Source of the DNA: Acidobacteriota bacterium
GTDB taxonomy: Bacteria; Pseudomonadota; Alphaproteobacteria; Caulobacterales; Hyphomonadaceae
Length of the DNA: 64,000 nucleotides
NCBI GenBank assembly: GCA_016712445.1
Contig: JADJRB010000002.1
Location: 62,001-126,000 of the forward strand
Direction: 5' to 3'
Shown here: piece by piece, positions 52,359 to 60,696 of the stretch
How the letters are laid out: every line of letters begins with the position of its first letter
How positions within the stretch are numbered: the first letter of the stretch is position 1
Notes under the pieces: generated by a model
Seen by the model: only the letters and a program-made list of their open reading frames with translations
What the model was told of the DNA's origin: nothing
Databases searched by the model: none
Program-made: the position numbers and the translations under genes

Positions 52359-52718
52359 TTGAAACCCGGTCGATTGCGAAACGTGACGGATCTCTCGGAG
52401 ACTCTGGATCAACTCTCGGCACTTGCCCAGAATACGCGGTTGCAGACCTTCCGCGCACTCATGGAAGCCAGCCCGAACGGCATGCAGGCAGGCGCCATCG
52501 CTGAACATCTCGGACTTGCACCGAACAAACTGTCCGGCCACCTGACCATCCTGGTGAATGCCGGGCTCGTAAGCGTCGAGCGCGACGGTCGCCGGATGAT
52601 CTATCGCGCCGAGATCAAAGCCGTGAATGCCCTTCTGGAAACGCTCGTTCAAGACTGCTGCCATGGACGTCCGGAGATCTGCACACCGCTAGCAGAGCTG
52701 AGCTGCCTCTCGTGCTAA
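52359..52718 (+). CDS. arsR: ArsR-family arsenite-responsive repressor
   Basis: A roughly 119-residue winged-helix repressor. The core LSALAQNTRLQTFRALMEA, then NKLSGHLTILVNAGLVSVER is ArsR/SmtB type. The C-terminus has a vicinal pair and later Cys in CCHGRPEIC, the pattern of C-terminal As(III) sites in the Acidithiobacillus-type ArsR, plus SCLSC at the end. The start is uncertain: a TTG at 52359 has GGAGG 7 bases upstream, while a GTG at 52383 lacks a site but gives a more typical N-terminus (TDLSETLDQ). It is the first gene of the arsenic operon. Confidence 0.88.
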   Translation: MKPGRLRNVTDLSETLDQLSALAQNTRLQTFRALMEASPNGMQAGAIAEHLGLAPNKLSGHLTILVNAGLVSVERDGRRMIYRAEIKAVNALLETLVQDCCHGRPEICTPLAELSCLSC

Positions 52719-52736
52719 TTCTATATTCGATAGAAT
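52718..52736. promoter_or_regulatory. Palindrome between arsR and the porin gene, probable ArsR operator
   Basis: ATTCTAT-ATTCG-ATAGAAT has perfect 7-base arms in an AT-rich gap of 84 bases. ArsR proteins bind AT-rich inverted repeats, so this could control the genes from 52803 onward. Confidence 0.5.
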
Positions 52737-52802
52737 ATTGAAATAACCATCTTCTTCCTTTAGTCGGGTCTTGCCGTGAACCCCTCGCGGTGAGGAGACG
52801 CG

Positions 52803-54194
52803 ATGAGACACGCCCTGTTTGTCTGCGCCCTTTTAGGTTCGGTTGCGGGCGCGGCTTTCGCTCAGGAACCGTTCCGGCTCGAAGAAGCGGTTGATGCGCC
52901 AAGCTGGCTGACGCTGGAGGGCGAAACGCGGGCAAGGTACGAAACCCTCGACGGACAATTCCGGGCGGGCGGAAGCGGCAGCGACCAGCTCCTGCTCTTC
53001 AGGACACTTCTGCTTGCCGAGGCCGACACGGGCGCCGTGACATTTGGCGCGGAGATACAAGACAGTCGGACCTATCTGGGCGATGCCGGAACACCGCTCT
53101 CGACCAGCTTCTTGAACCCGGTTGACGTACTTCAGATCTATGCGCGTTTCGACGACCTGCCGGGCTTGCTGGGTGAGAACTCGGCCACAAACGTCAAGCT
53201 TGGCCGTCAAACCGTTTCCATCGGATCGCGGCGCCAGATTGAACGGGTTGAGTTTGCGAACGTGATCTTCAGCTACACCGGTGCGCACCTGATCAGCGAG
53301 GCAGAGAACGGCGACGAGCTCCACATCTTGTCAGTCGTTCCGACAGCCCGCTTTCCGGGGGCGCGGTCTGCCCTCGGCGAGAACCAACTCTCGGGGGACG
53401 AAGAGCAATGGGGCCGCCACATTTGGGGCGTCCACTATAGCCGGGCAGAAATCCTGCCGGACCTGGCACCCGGTTTGTCGGGCGAAGTTTTCGTTTATGG
53501 CCTTGAAGAAAAAGACACCCGCAGCGCACAGACCCCCGACCGTTCCTACATCACTCCAGGCTTCAGACTGTACCGCAAACCACAAACAGGCCGATGGGAC
53601 GTGGATCTGGAAGGCGCGATCCGGAAAGGTACCCGTTACGGCACGAGCAGCGCGTCGGACACGCAAAGCCTCACCGTGGACGGCGAAATGCTATACGCGG
53701 CACTGGGCTATAGTTTCGATGCCCCTTGGCGTCCGCGCATAGCCATCGAGTATTATTTTGCCAGCGGCGACGAGGACCCTGACGATCTCTCATTCGACCA
53801 GTACGAGCGGCTCTTTGGATCGCGCCGGACTGACCTCAACAACACGTCTATCCATGGCCCGCTGACTCCGGCAAACCTGAGTGCGCCGGGCTTGCGGGTG
53901 CAGGTGACGCCCAGCGAACGCTGGGACGGCTGGTTTCAATACCACGCAGCCTACCTCGCCTCGCCGACAGACAGTTGGGTCATTGCCCGCCTGCGAGATC
54001 CAACAGGGCAATCTGGTGATTTCATTGGGCACGCGTTGGACGCGCGGGCCCGCTACTGGGTTGTCCCGGACAGCCTGCGCCTCGAGATCGGAGCTTCAGC
54101 CTTGGCCTTCGGCGAATTCGCCAAAAATGCACCCGGCGCACCAGGCGGCGACGGCACGCTTTTCGGGTACGCACAACTCACGTTTGATTTTTGA
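52803..54194 (+). CDS. Alginate-export-type outer membrane porin in the ars operon
   Basis: A 463-residue outer membrane beta-barrel protein. The signal peptide (MRHALFVCALLGSVAGAAFA) precedes alternating amphipathic strands throughout, including LGRQTVSIGSRRQIERVEFAN, a signature of the Alginate_exp porin family. It ends in an aromatic residue (YAQLTFDF) as most outer membrane proteins do. It may let arsenic species or organic arsenicals across the outer membrane, or export them; its place between arsR and acr3 supports a link to arsenic but the substrate is unknown. It is followed 12 bases later by acr3. Confidence 0.8.
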   Translation: MRHALFVCALLGSVAGAAFAQEPFRLEEAVDAPSWLTLEGETRARYETLDGQFRAGGSGSDQLLLFRTLLLAEADTGAVTFGAEIQDSRTYLGDAGTPLSTSFLNPVDVLQIYARFDDLPGLLGENSATNVKLGRQTVSIGSRRQIERVEFANVIFSYTGAHLISEAENGDELHILSVVPTARFPGARSALGENQLSGDEEQWGRHIWGVHYSRAEILPDLAPGLSGEVFVYGLEEKDTRSAQTPDRSYITPGFRLYRKPQTGRWDVDLEGAIRKGTRYGTSSASDTQSLTVDGEMLYAALGYSFDAPWRPRIAIEYYFASGDEDPDDLSFDQYERLFGSRRTDLNNTSIHGPLTPANLSAPGLRVQVTPSERWDGWFQYHAAYLASPTDSWVIARLRDPTGQSGDFIGHALDARARYWVVPDSLRLEIGASALAFGEFAKNAPGAPGGDGTLFGYAQLTFDF

Positions 54195-54206
54195 AGGACA
54201 AGTCCG

Positions 54207-55232
54207 ATGGGCACTTTCGAACGCTATCTGTCTGTCTGGGTGGGTCTGTGCATCCTGGCGGGGATCGGCCTTGGCCTGCTGTTGCCCGGCGCGTTCCAGG
54301 CGCTGGCTGTCCTGGAATACGCCAACGTCAACTTCGCTGTCGCCGTTCTGATCTGGGCAATGGTCTGGCCGATGATGATCGGTGTCGACTTTTCGGCCAT
54401 GCGGCGGGTCGGCGACCGGCCTAAGGGCCTGATTATCACGCTGGTGGTCAACTGGCTGATCAAGCCCTTTACCATGGCGCTTCTGGGCGTTCTGTTTTTC
54501 CGGCATGTATTTGCCGGTTTTATCCCGCCCGCCGAAGCTGACGGCTATATCGCAGGGCTGATCCTGCTCGGCGCTGCGCCCTGCACGGCCATGGTGTTTA
54601 TATGGTCGCAGATGACCAAGGGCGATCCGAACTACACGCTGGTGCAGGTCAGCGTGAACGACGCCGTGATGGTATTCGCATTTGCGCCGCTCGTTGCCTT
54701 CCTGCTGGGTGTGTCCGAAATCGCTGTGCCGTGGGAGACACTTGTCCTGTCGGTTGTGCTCTATGTGCTGTTGCCACTGGCCGCCGGCGTTTTGACACGC
54801 AATGCCTTGATGAAGCGCCGCGGTGAAGCGGCGGTTTTGGATTTCACCCAGAGCATCAAGCCGCTGTCGGTTATTGGTCTGCTCGCCACAGTCGTCCTGC
54901 TATTCGGTTTTCAGAGCGAGACGATCATTGACCGCCCCCTGATCATTGCGCTGATTGCAGTACCCATCCTCATTCAGTCGTATGGCATATTTGCGATTGC
55001 TTATGTGGCGGCATGGGCCTGGAAAGTCCCTCACAAGATCGCTGCGCCCTGCGCGATGATCGGCACGTCAAACTTCTTCGAACTTGCGGTCGCCGTTGCC
55101 ATCAGCCTCTTTGGCCTGAACTCCGGCGCGGCGCTCGCGACTGTCGTTGGCGTTCTGGTCGAAGTGCCGGTGATGCTCACCTTGGTCGCCTTTGCCAACC
55201 GGACCAGAGCGGCTTTCCCGGTTGAAGACTGA
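54207..55232 (+). CDS. acr3: ACR3-type arsenite efflux permease
   Basis: A 341-residue inner membrane transporter with ten hydrophobic segments and the ACR3 landmarks GAAPCTAMVFIWSQMTKGDP (functional Cys in TM4), then IGTSNFFELAVAVAISLFG in TM9. It extrudes arsenite from the cytoplasm using the proton gradient. Position after arsR and a porin and before arsenate reductases supports the role. AAGGA precedes the ATG. Length fits the bacterial family. Confidence 0.95.
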   Translation: MGTFERYLSVWVGLCILAGIGLGLLLPGAFQALAVLEYANVNFAVAVLIWAMVWPMMIGVDFSAMRRVGDRPKGLIITLVVNWLIKPFTMALLGVLFFRHVFAGFIPPAEADGYIAGLILLGAAPCTAMVFIWSQMTKGDPNYTLVQVSVNDAVMVFAFAPLVAFLLGVSEIAVPWETLVLSVVLYVLLPLAAGVLTRNALMKRRGEAAVLDFTQSIKPLSVIGLLATVVLLFGFQSETIIDRPLIIALIAVPILIQSYGIFAIAYVAAWAWKVPHKIAAPCAMIGTSNFFELAVAVAISLFGLNSGAALATVVGVLVEVPVMLTLVAFANRTRAAFPVED

Positions 55233-55243
55233 AGACACGTATC

Positions 55244-55657
55244 ATGAAGGTCCTGTTCTTCTGCGCCGAGCATTCTGCCTACACTTTGATGGCCGCAGGG
55301 CTTGCGCGCCATAGGTTTGGACGAAGAGCCGTAATCACAAACGCCGTACCTTCCGGAGCCCGGCCAAATACCCACGCCATTAGAGCCATGGCAGAGCTTG
55401 GCATCGACATCACGGGTGATACTTCAACGACGATCCAAGAGATTGACATGGCAGAGTTCGACTTCGTCATCACAATCTGCGCCGAGGAGACGTGCCAGTG
55501 TGCCGTCGAAAGTTCAGGAAACTTGCATTGGTGCATTGACGGTCCCCCCTCCGACAATGCCTCGCTGAATCCGGTCGAAATGCGCAAACGTTTTGGCCGT
55601 ATCCGCGATGTGATCCATGCTCGCCTTGCCTCGTTTCAGGCCGACCATCTCAAGTAG
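55244..55657 (+). CDS. LMW protein-tyrosine-phosphatase-like arsenate reductase homologue with altered P-loop
   Basis: A 137-residue protein of the thioredoxin-coupled ArsC / LMW-phosphatase family. The family P-loop CX5R(S/T) here reads CAEHSAYT (Cys7 present, Arg replaced by Tyr13). Downstream, ITICAEETCQCAVE and the LHWCIDGPPSDN segment correspond to the redox-cysteine and the acidic catalytic loops, with extra cysteines. The loss of the phosphate-binding Arg suggests it cannot bind arsenate in the usual way. A regulatory or metal-binding role is possible. It lies 11 bases after acr3. Confidence 0.72.
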   Translation: MKVLFFCAEHSAYTLMAAGLARHRFGRRAVITNAVPSGARPNTHAIRAMAELGIDITGDTSTTIQEIDMAEFDFVITICAEETCQCAVESSGNLHWCIDGPPSDNASLNPVEMRKRFGRIRDVIHARLASFQADHLK

Positions 55658-55667
55658 GAGCCAGGAC

Positions 55668-56096
55668 ATGCTCGAATACTCTGTTTCTGCCTGGCGTGTA
55701 GACACGCACGGCAGTGAAGCGCGCAGCAAGCAGGCCGTGCTTGTTCTCGACACGGATCTTTCTGGCCGGCCGGACGCTTTCAATCCGGCGGAGCTCTTTC
55801 TGGCGTCCATAGCCGCCTGCATGCTGAAGGGGATCGAGCGCGTAACGCCTTTGCTTGAATTCCAGCTAGACGGCGCAGAGGTGCATTTACAGGGCGTCCG
55901 TCAGGATTCGCCCCCAAAAATGCTCTCCGTCACTTATGAGCTGGTGATCGATACAGATGAAGCCGACGCCCGACTGGAGCTGCTGCACAAGAATGTGCGC
56001 AAGTATGGAACGATCTCAAACACGGTCGCCGCAGCACTCGACCTGCAGGGGATAATCCGGCGCAAATCCCAAACGCACGATCAGGAGCCCAAATGA
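55668..56096 (+). CDS. OsmC-family protein in the arsenic operon
   Basis: A 142-residue OsmC/Ohr-fold protein: NPAELFLASIAACMLKGIE carries the conserved peroxidatic Cys. The second (resolving) Cys position of the family is replaced (KYGTISNTV), so a two-Cys peroxidase cycle is unlikely. The start at 55668 has AGGAG upstream. It overlaps the next gene by 4 bases. OsmC-like proteins appear in some ars operons; a thiol- or arsenic-related role is inference. Confidence 0.8.
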   Translation: MLEYSVSAWRVDTHGSEARSKQAVLVLDTDLSGRPDAFNPAELFLASIAACMLKGIERVTPLLEFQLDGAEVHLQGVRQDSPPKMLSVTYELVIDTDEADARLELLHKNVRKYGTISNTVAAALDLQGIIRRKSQTHDQEPK

Positions 56097-56512
56097 TTGT
56101 AATTCATCACAACCCCGACTGCGGCACCTCTCGCAACGTGCTCTCCATCATTGAGGCAAGCGGCGAAACGCCTGTTGTCATCGAGTATCTGAAAGAAGGC
56201 TGGAGCCGGCCGCAATTGCTCGCCCTGTTCGCCGCCGCCAGTCTGACGCCCCGCACCGCGCTGCGGGAATCGAAGTCACCAGCCCAAGAGCTCGGCCTGC
56301 TTGAGCCGGGTGTCAGCGATGAGGTGATCCTCGTCGCGATGCTGGCACATCCCGTCTTGGTGAACCGCCCCATTGTCTGCAGCCCGAAAGGCGTGCGCCT
56401 TTGCCGGCCGAGCGAGCTCGTGCTTGACCTGCTCGACAGGATGCCGCCCGGGCCGCTCTACAAAGAGGACGGCGAAATGATAATCAACGAGAAAGGAGTT
56501 CGCCTTGGTTGA
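56093..56512 (+). CDS. arsC: Arsenate reductase, glutaredoxin-coupled type
   Basis: A 139-residue protein with the ArsC signature HNPDCGTSRNVL, in which the single catalytic Cys attacks arsenate, and a later NRPIVCSPKGVRLCRP with the conserved Arg residues. It reduces arsenate to arsenite using glutathione/glutaredoxin, feeding Acr3. Its ATG overlaps the OsmC-like stop by 4 bases, and its end overlaps the arsH start by 8 bases. Confidence 0.94.
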   Translation: MIVIHHNPDCGTSRNVLSIIEASGETPVVIEYLKEGWSRPQLLALFAAASLTPRTALRESKSPAQELGLLEPGVSDEVILVAMLAHPVLVNRPIVCSPKGVRLCRPSELVLDLLDRMPPGPLYKEDGEMIINEKGVRLG

Positions 56513-57227
56513 TTCCGATACTTCGCTGCCTGCCCTTGATGAAGCGAGCTTTCACCAGATCGACCGCTCGGCCCTTCTTGCCCCGCTGCATGCCGGGCAC
56601 GCCCCGCGCATACTGTTGCTTCATGGCTCGCTGCGAGAGCGCTCGTTCTCGCGTCTCGCGAACGAGGAAGCCGCGCGCGTTCTCGGCCGGTTTGGCTGCG
56701 AGACCAAAGTCTTTGATCCTGCGGGATTGCCACTTGCTGATGGCGCCCCGGACGATCATCCGAAAGTCCGGGAACTGAGGGATCTGGTCATCTGGTCGGA
56801 GGGCATGGTCTGGTGCTCGCCCGAACGCCACGGCGCCATGACCGGAATCATGAAGACGCAGATCGACTGGATACCCCTTTCCCTGGGCGGTGTGCGCCCA
56901 ACGCAGGGAAAAACTCTCGCCGTGATGCAGGTATGCGGCGGCTCGCAAAGCTTTAACGCGGTCAACCAGCTTCGTATTCTGGGGCGCTGGATGCGCCTGA
57001 TCACCATTCCGAACCAATCATCCGTGGCCAAAGCCTTTCTGGAGTTCGACGAGGCCGGACGGATGAAGCCTTCGCCATACTACGATCGGATCGTCGATGT
57101 GATGGAGGAACTCGTAAAGTTTACCCTGCTGACGCGTGACCGCGCCGATTATCTCGTCGACCGTTACTCCGAGCGCAGGGAAAGCGCCGCAGAACTCTCG
57201 GCGAGGGTCAATCAGAAGAGCATTTGA
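56505..57227 (+). CDS. arsH: ArsH, NADPH-dependent FMN organoarsenical oxidase
   Basis: A 240-residue flavodoxin-like protein. ILLLHGSLRERSFSRLANEE is the FMN-phosphate loop. RHGAMTGIMKTQIDWIPLSL and QSFNAVNQLRILGRWMRLI are ArsH signatures. ArsH oxidises trivalent organoarsenicals to less toxic pentavalent forms. The start codon is TTG at 56505, backed by AGGAG 6 bases upstream and overlapping arsC by 8 bases. It is the last gene of the ars operon. Confidence 0.93.
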   Translation: MVDSDTSLPALDEASFHQIDRSALLAPLHAGHAPRILLLHGSLRERSFSRLANEEAARVLGRFGCETKVFDPAGLPLADGAPDDHPKVRELRDLVIWSEGMVWCSPERHGAMTGIMKTQIDWIPLSLGGVRPTQGKTLAVMQVCGGSQSFNAVNQLRILGRWMRLITIPNQSSVAKAFLEFDEAGRMKPSPYYDRIVDVMEELVKFTLLTRDRADYLVDRYSERRESAAELSARVNQKSI

Positions 57228-57722
57228 GAGATCCTGCCGCAGCCGAGTGCGCTTGTGCATCGGCCGATGAACGCGCTTTGCGGATAGCAGCTTGCTTCGC
57301 CCTGATTGCCCAGATTCTAGTCCGCAAGGGCGACGCGCTCGGCAAGACTGTTATACATAGGATGTCGGCGAGGCACTTCGTCTTCTTTGAATGATTGTTT
57401 TGCAGAAGGCCATGAACTGAACTTGATCGGTGTGCTAGGCGGTAATCGTTCGTTGCCAGCTCCGCGCCGAAAGGCCTACAAACCGCCGACGCTCTAATCT
57501 CGTCCGGATGAAAGTTCTGTGGCAGGAGAGCTGAGAGCAGGCGCGCAGGCGCCCTGCAGGCCCCGCGCGGGTATTGCTCGCGCTGATCGAACAGCGCCCC
57601 AAGATCGTCCAGGAAGAACTTCGGAGCTAAGCGAGAATGCCCGATGACAAGCCGCTTGATCGGTCTTGCATTCCTGATCTTGTTGTCCTTCTCGTTCGAC
57701 AAGGCCCCATGAGCTTGTCCAA
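57228..57722. other. Gene-free stretch between the convergent ars and cop operons
   Basis: About 495 bases between the arsH stop and the copper ATPase stop. A minus-strand frame of 164 codons (57208-57702) covers much of it but overlaps arsH, shows no family motif and has no ribosome binding site. No terminator, repeat or RNA gene is evident. It may hold decayed sequence from island assembly. Confidence 0.6.
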
Positions 57723-60113
57723 TTAGCGTCTTTCGAGCGCATTCAGCCGCAGCGAATTGGCAATCACGGACACAGAAGACAGGGCCATCGCGGCGGCTGC
57801 GATCATGGGGGAGAGCAGAGCGCCGGTGATGGGATAGAGCACACCGGCGGCGATGGGGATCCCGGCAGCGTTATAGGCGAATGCAAAGAAGAGATTCTGG
57901 CGGATATTCCGCATGGTTGCCCGCGAAATAGTCCGGGCCCGTACAATGCCTCCAAGGTCTCCCTTGAGCAGGGTGACGCCGGCGCTTTCAATGGCAACGT
58001 CGGTGCCGGTGCCCATAGCGATGCCGACATCGGCGGCCGCCAGGGCAGGGGCGTCATTGACACCGTCGCCTGCCATGGCAACGACCCGGCCCTCGGCGAT
58101 CAGGCGTTTCACGATATCGGCTTTCTGGGCAGGCAGCACTTCGGCCTCGACGGCATCGATACCCAGAGAGCGGGCGATCGCCTCAGCGGTGGTGCGATTG
58201 TCGCCGGTCGCCATGACGATATGCAGGCCGGCATCCCGAAGGGCTTTCAGCGCGCCTGGCGTAGATGCCTTCACCGGATCCGCAATTGCCAACACCGCCT
58301 GCGCGGCGCCATCGACGGCGAGGTAGATGGCGGTTGCGCCGTTCTCCCGGCGGCGCTCGGCAAGGGTCCGCAACGCGCTTGTATCAATAGCGAGTTCGTC
58401 CATGAACCGCTCGGCACCCAGCGCCACTTTCTGTCCTTCAACAGTCCCGATGACACCTTTTCCCGTGGGCGAGTCGAACTCTGAGGGCTCAGCGAGCCCA
58501 AGACCTTTTGCGCGCGCGGCAGCGACGATCGCTGTGGCGAGCGGATGCTCGCTGTGGCTTTCCAGGCTGGCGGCGAGGCGGAGGGCGACCGTTTCATCCG
58601 CGCCCGGAACCATATCCATCCCGACAAGCGCGGGTTTGCCTTCTGTCAGTGTGCCGGTCTTGTCGATGAGCAGTGTGTCGACCTTTTCCATGCGTTCGAG
58701 CGCCTCGGCATTCCGGATCAGCACGCCGGCCCGCGCGCCCGCACCGACACCGGTCATGATCGACATCGGTGTCGCAAGACCGAGCGCGCACGGACAAGCG
58801 ATGATCAGTACCGAGACGGCGGCTATGAGACCGTAAGAGAAGGCCGGGTCCGGCCCGAATATGAGCCAGCCAAAGAAGGCCGTTACAGCGACAAAGATTA
58901 CGGCTGGAACAAACCAGCCCGACACCTGGTCGGCGAGGCGCTGGATAGGCGCGCGGCTGCGTTGCGCGTCGGCCACGAGATGGACGATCTGGGAGAGCAT
59001 GGTCTCGCTGCCGACCCGCTGCGCTTCAACAATCAGGCTGCCGGTCTGATTGACGGTTGCGCCAATCACGCGGTCATTTACCGATTTGGTCACCGGCATT
59101 GATTCCCCAGTGACCATCGACTCGTCGATGGAGGAGCGCCCCTCGGTGACGACGCCGTCTACCGGTATCTTTTCCCCGGGCCGCACCCGCAGGCGATCAC
59201 CAGCAACGACCGTCTCGAGCGGTACATCTTCTTCAGTGCCATCTACATTGATCCGGCGGGCTGTTTTCGGCGCAAGGTCAAGCAGCGCCCGGATCGCGCC
59301 TCCGGTCGCTTCGCGCGCCTGGAGTTCGAGCACCTGCCCGAGCAGCACCAGCGTGATGATGACCGCAGAGGCTTCAAAATAGACGGGTACGGTGCCGTGC
59401 GCCGAGCGCAATTCGGCCGGGAACAGGCCCGGCGCAATCGCGGCTATCATACTGTAGATCCAGGCCGCGCCGGTACCGAGCGCGATCAGCGAAAACATGT
59501 TGAGGCTGCGGTTTCTGACAGATGCGGCGCCCCGCGCAAAGAAAGGCCAGCCTGCCCAGAGAACCACGGGCGTTGCCAGAGCCATCTGGATCCAGGGATT
59601 GATTGTGGGCGGAATGAACCGGTCAATTCCGAAGACGTGCCCACCCATTTCGATGACCAGCAACGGCAATGACAGCACTAGGCCGAACACAAAGCGCCGT
59701 TTCATGTCGCGCAGCTCGGGATTGGGGCCATCGCCTGCGCTGGGCGTCATCGGCTCGAGGGCCATGCCGCAAATCGGGCAGGCGCCGGGGCCGTCGCGCA
59801 CGATCTCCGGGTGCATGGGGCAGGTCCACTGACTTCCTGCTGCTGCCATCTTCATAGGTGTGGCGCCAGCATGACCGTGGCAGGCAGGCCTGTGGCCTGA
59901 GTGGTCATGCATATCCGCCTCATGCGCCGTGGAGGCATTCATGTAGGTGGCGGGATTTGCCTCAAACTTGGATTTGCAACCTGCGCTGCAGAACACGACC
60001 TCGGCGCCTTCATGCATAAGGCGGTGCGGGGTGTCTGCCTTCGGGGTCATGCCGCAGACCGGGTCGCGCTTCGGTAACGGATCCGCTTTTGTCCTGGTTT
60101 CGGTGGAAGACAT
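57723..60113 (-). CDS. copA: Copper-translocating P1B-type ATPase with YHS and heavy-metal-binding domains
   Basis: A 796-residue copper exporter. An N-terminal YHS domain (about 17-58, DPVCGM, FCSAGC) precedes a His-rich linker and a heavy-metal-binding domain (96-123, TCPMHPEI, CPICGM). Membrane helices carry CPC (440-442). A-domain TGES lies at 335-338, P-domain DKTGT at 484-488, and SEHPLA gives the N-domain HP motif. It exports Cu(I) with ATP. The classic ferredoxin-like MxCxxC domain is replaced by YHS plus HMBD, a variant frequent in mobile copper loci. It is last in the copper block, 93 bases after the NTF2-like gene with its own operator region. Confidence 0.95.
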   Translation of the reverse strand: MSSTETRTKADPLPKRDPVCGMTPKADTPHRLMHEGAEVVFCSAGCKSKFEANPATYMNASTAHEADMHDHSGHRPACHGHAGATPMKMAAAGSQWTCPMHPEIVRDGPGACPICGMALEPMTPSAGDGPNPELRDMKRRFVFGLVLSLPLLVIEMGGHVFGIDRFIPPTINPWIQMALATPVVLWAGWPFFARGAASVRNRSLNMFSLIALGTGAAWIYSMIAAIAPGLFPAELRSAHGTVPVYFEASAVIITLVLLGQVLELQAREATGGAIRALLDLAPKTARRINVDGTEEDVPLETVVAGDRLRVRPGEKIPVDGVVTEGRSSIDESMVTGESMPVTKSVNDRVIGATVNQTGSLIVEAQRVGSETMLSQIVHLVADAQRSRAPIQRLADQVSGWFVPAVIFVAVTAFFGWLIFGPDPAFSYGLIAAVSVLIIACPCALGLATPMSIMTGVGAGARAGVLIRNAEALERMEKVDTLLIDKTGTLTEGKPALVGMDMVPGADETVALRLAASLESHSEHPLATAIVAAARAKGLGLAEPSEFDSPTGKGVIGTVEGQKVALGAERFMDELAIDTSALRTLAERRRENGATAIYLAVDGAAQAVLAIADPVKASTPGALKALRDAGLHIVMATGDNRTTAEAIARSLGIDAVEAEVLPAQKADIVKRLIAEGRVVAMAGDGVNDAPALAAADVGIAMGTGTDVAIESAGVTLLKGDLGGIVRARTISRATMRNIRQNLFFAFAYNAAGIPIAAGVLYPITGALLSPMIAAAAMALSSVSVIANSLRLNALERR

Positions 60114-60136
60114 GCCGCGCTCCTGCGTGCTTTTCT

Positions 60137-60188
60137 ATATCTTAAGATATACCCCCATACCGTATTCGTCAATTACCCCATGGGGGTA
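60137..60188 (-). promoter_or_regulatory. Operator region of the copper ATPase
   Basis: Upstream of the ATPase start lie a perfect 14-base palindrome ATATCTTAAGATAT (60137-60150), the run TACCCCCATACCG and the palindrome TACCCCATGGGGGTA (60174-60188). The C-run/G-run palindrome resembles CsoR/RcnR-type operators, and the AT palindrome could be a second regulator site. No csoR or cueR gene is in the window. Confidence 0.5.
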
Positions 60189-60206
60189 TAATTTCAATGC
60201 GCCGAT

Positions 60207-60686
60207 TCAGTGATCGTGATCCGATGCAAGGCTCGCTGATGACCAGTGTATGTGGACAATCTTCCAGTCGCCGTCCTTCTGTTTGAGGACCATCGTTTCC
60301 ATCAGGCTGCTGTTGACAGCCTTGCCCCGGAACATACCGGTGGACACAGCTTCGGTCATGATTGTTGCCAGTCCTTCGCCTTCAAAAATGTGGCGGCTCA
60401 GGACCTTTGTCTCGACCGCTTTTGAGAACTCGATATCGGCCCCCATGTGATGGGATCGGTATTCATCGAGAGAGCGCTCGATCCCGCCGCTCTCGGCTAT
60501 CTGAACGTCAGGGGCCAGCAGAGCAGACAGCGCGGCTGTATCGCCAGAATCGAGCGCGGCGGCGAATGCTTCGACGATCCCGGCGGGTGAGTCCGGTGCT
60601 TCAGGGGCGGCGCCCTGATCAGCAGCGGCCGGACCTGCGAGACACAGGAAAACAGCGGCGGTAAAGGCGATGAGGTTGGCTTTCAT
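60207..60686 (-). CDS. Periplasmic NTF2-like (SnoaL/DUF4440-type) protein in the copper operon
   Basis: A 159-residue protein with signal peptide (MKANLIAFTAAVFLCLAGPA) and an NTF2-like fold: VEAFAAALDSGDTAALSALL near the start and KQKDGDWKIVHIHWSS at the end. The C-terminus carries HDH and other histidines (SDHDH) that might bind metal. A small-pocket binding protein of unknown ligand is likely. It lies 10 bases after copD and is probably co-transcribed with it. Confidence 0.78.
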   Translation of the reverse strand: MKANLIAFTAAVFLCLAGPAAADQGAAPEAPDSPAGIVEAFAAALDSGDTAALSALLAPDVQIAESGGIERSLDEYRSHHMGADIEFSKAVETKVLSRHIFEGEGLATIMTEAVSTGMFRGKAVNSSLMETMVLKQKDGDWKIVHIHWSSASLASDHDH

Positions 60687-60696
60687 TGGAGTTTCC

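Noticed and set aside
52195..52458. 87-codon minus-strand frame across the arsR start region
   Set aside because: Overlaps arsR on the opposite strand; only its last 25 residues look protein-like, so at most it is a remnant.
57208..57702. 164-codon minus-strand frame between arsH and the copper ATPase
   Set aside because: Overlaps the arsH end, has no recognisable domain or ribosome binding site, and composition does not resemble neighbouring genes.
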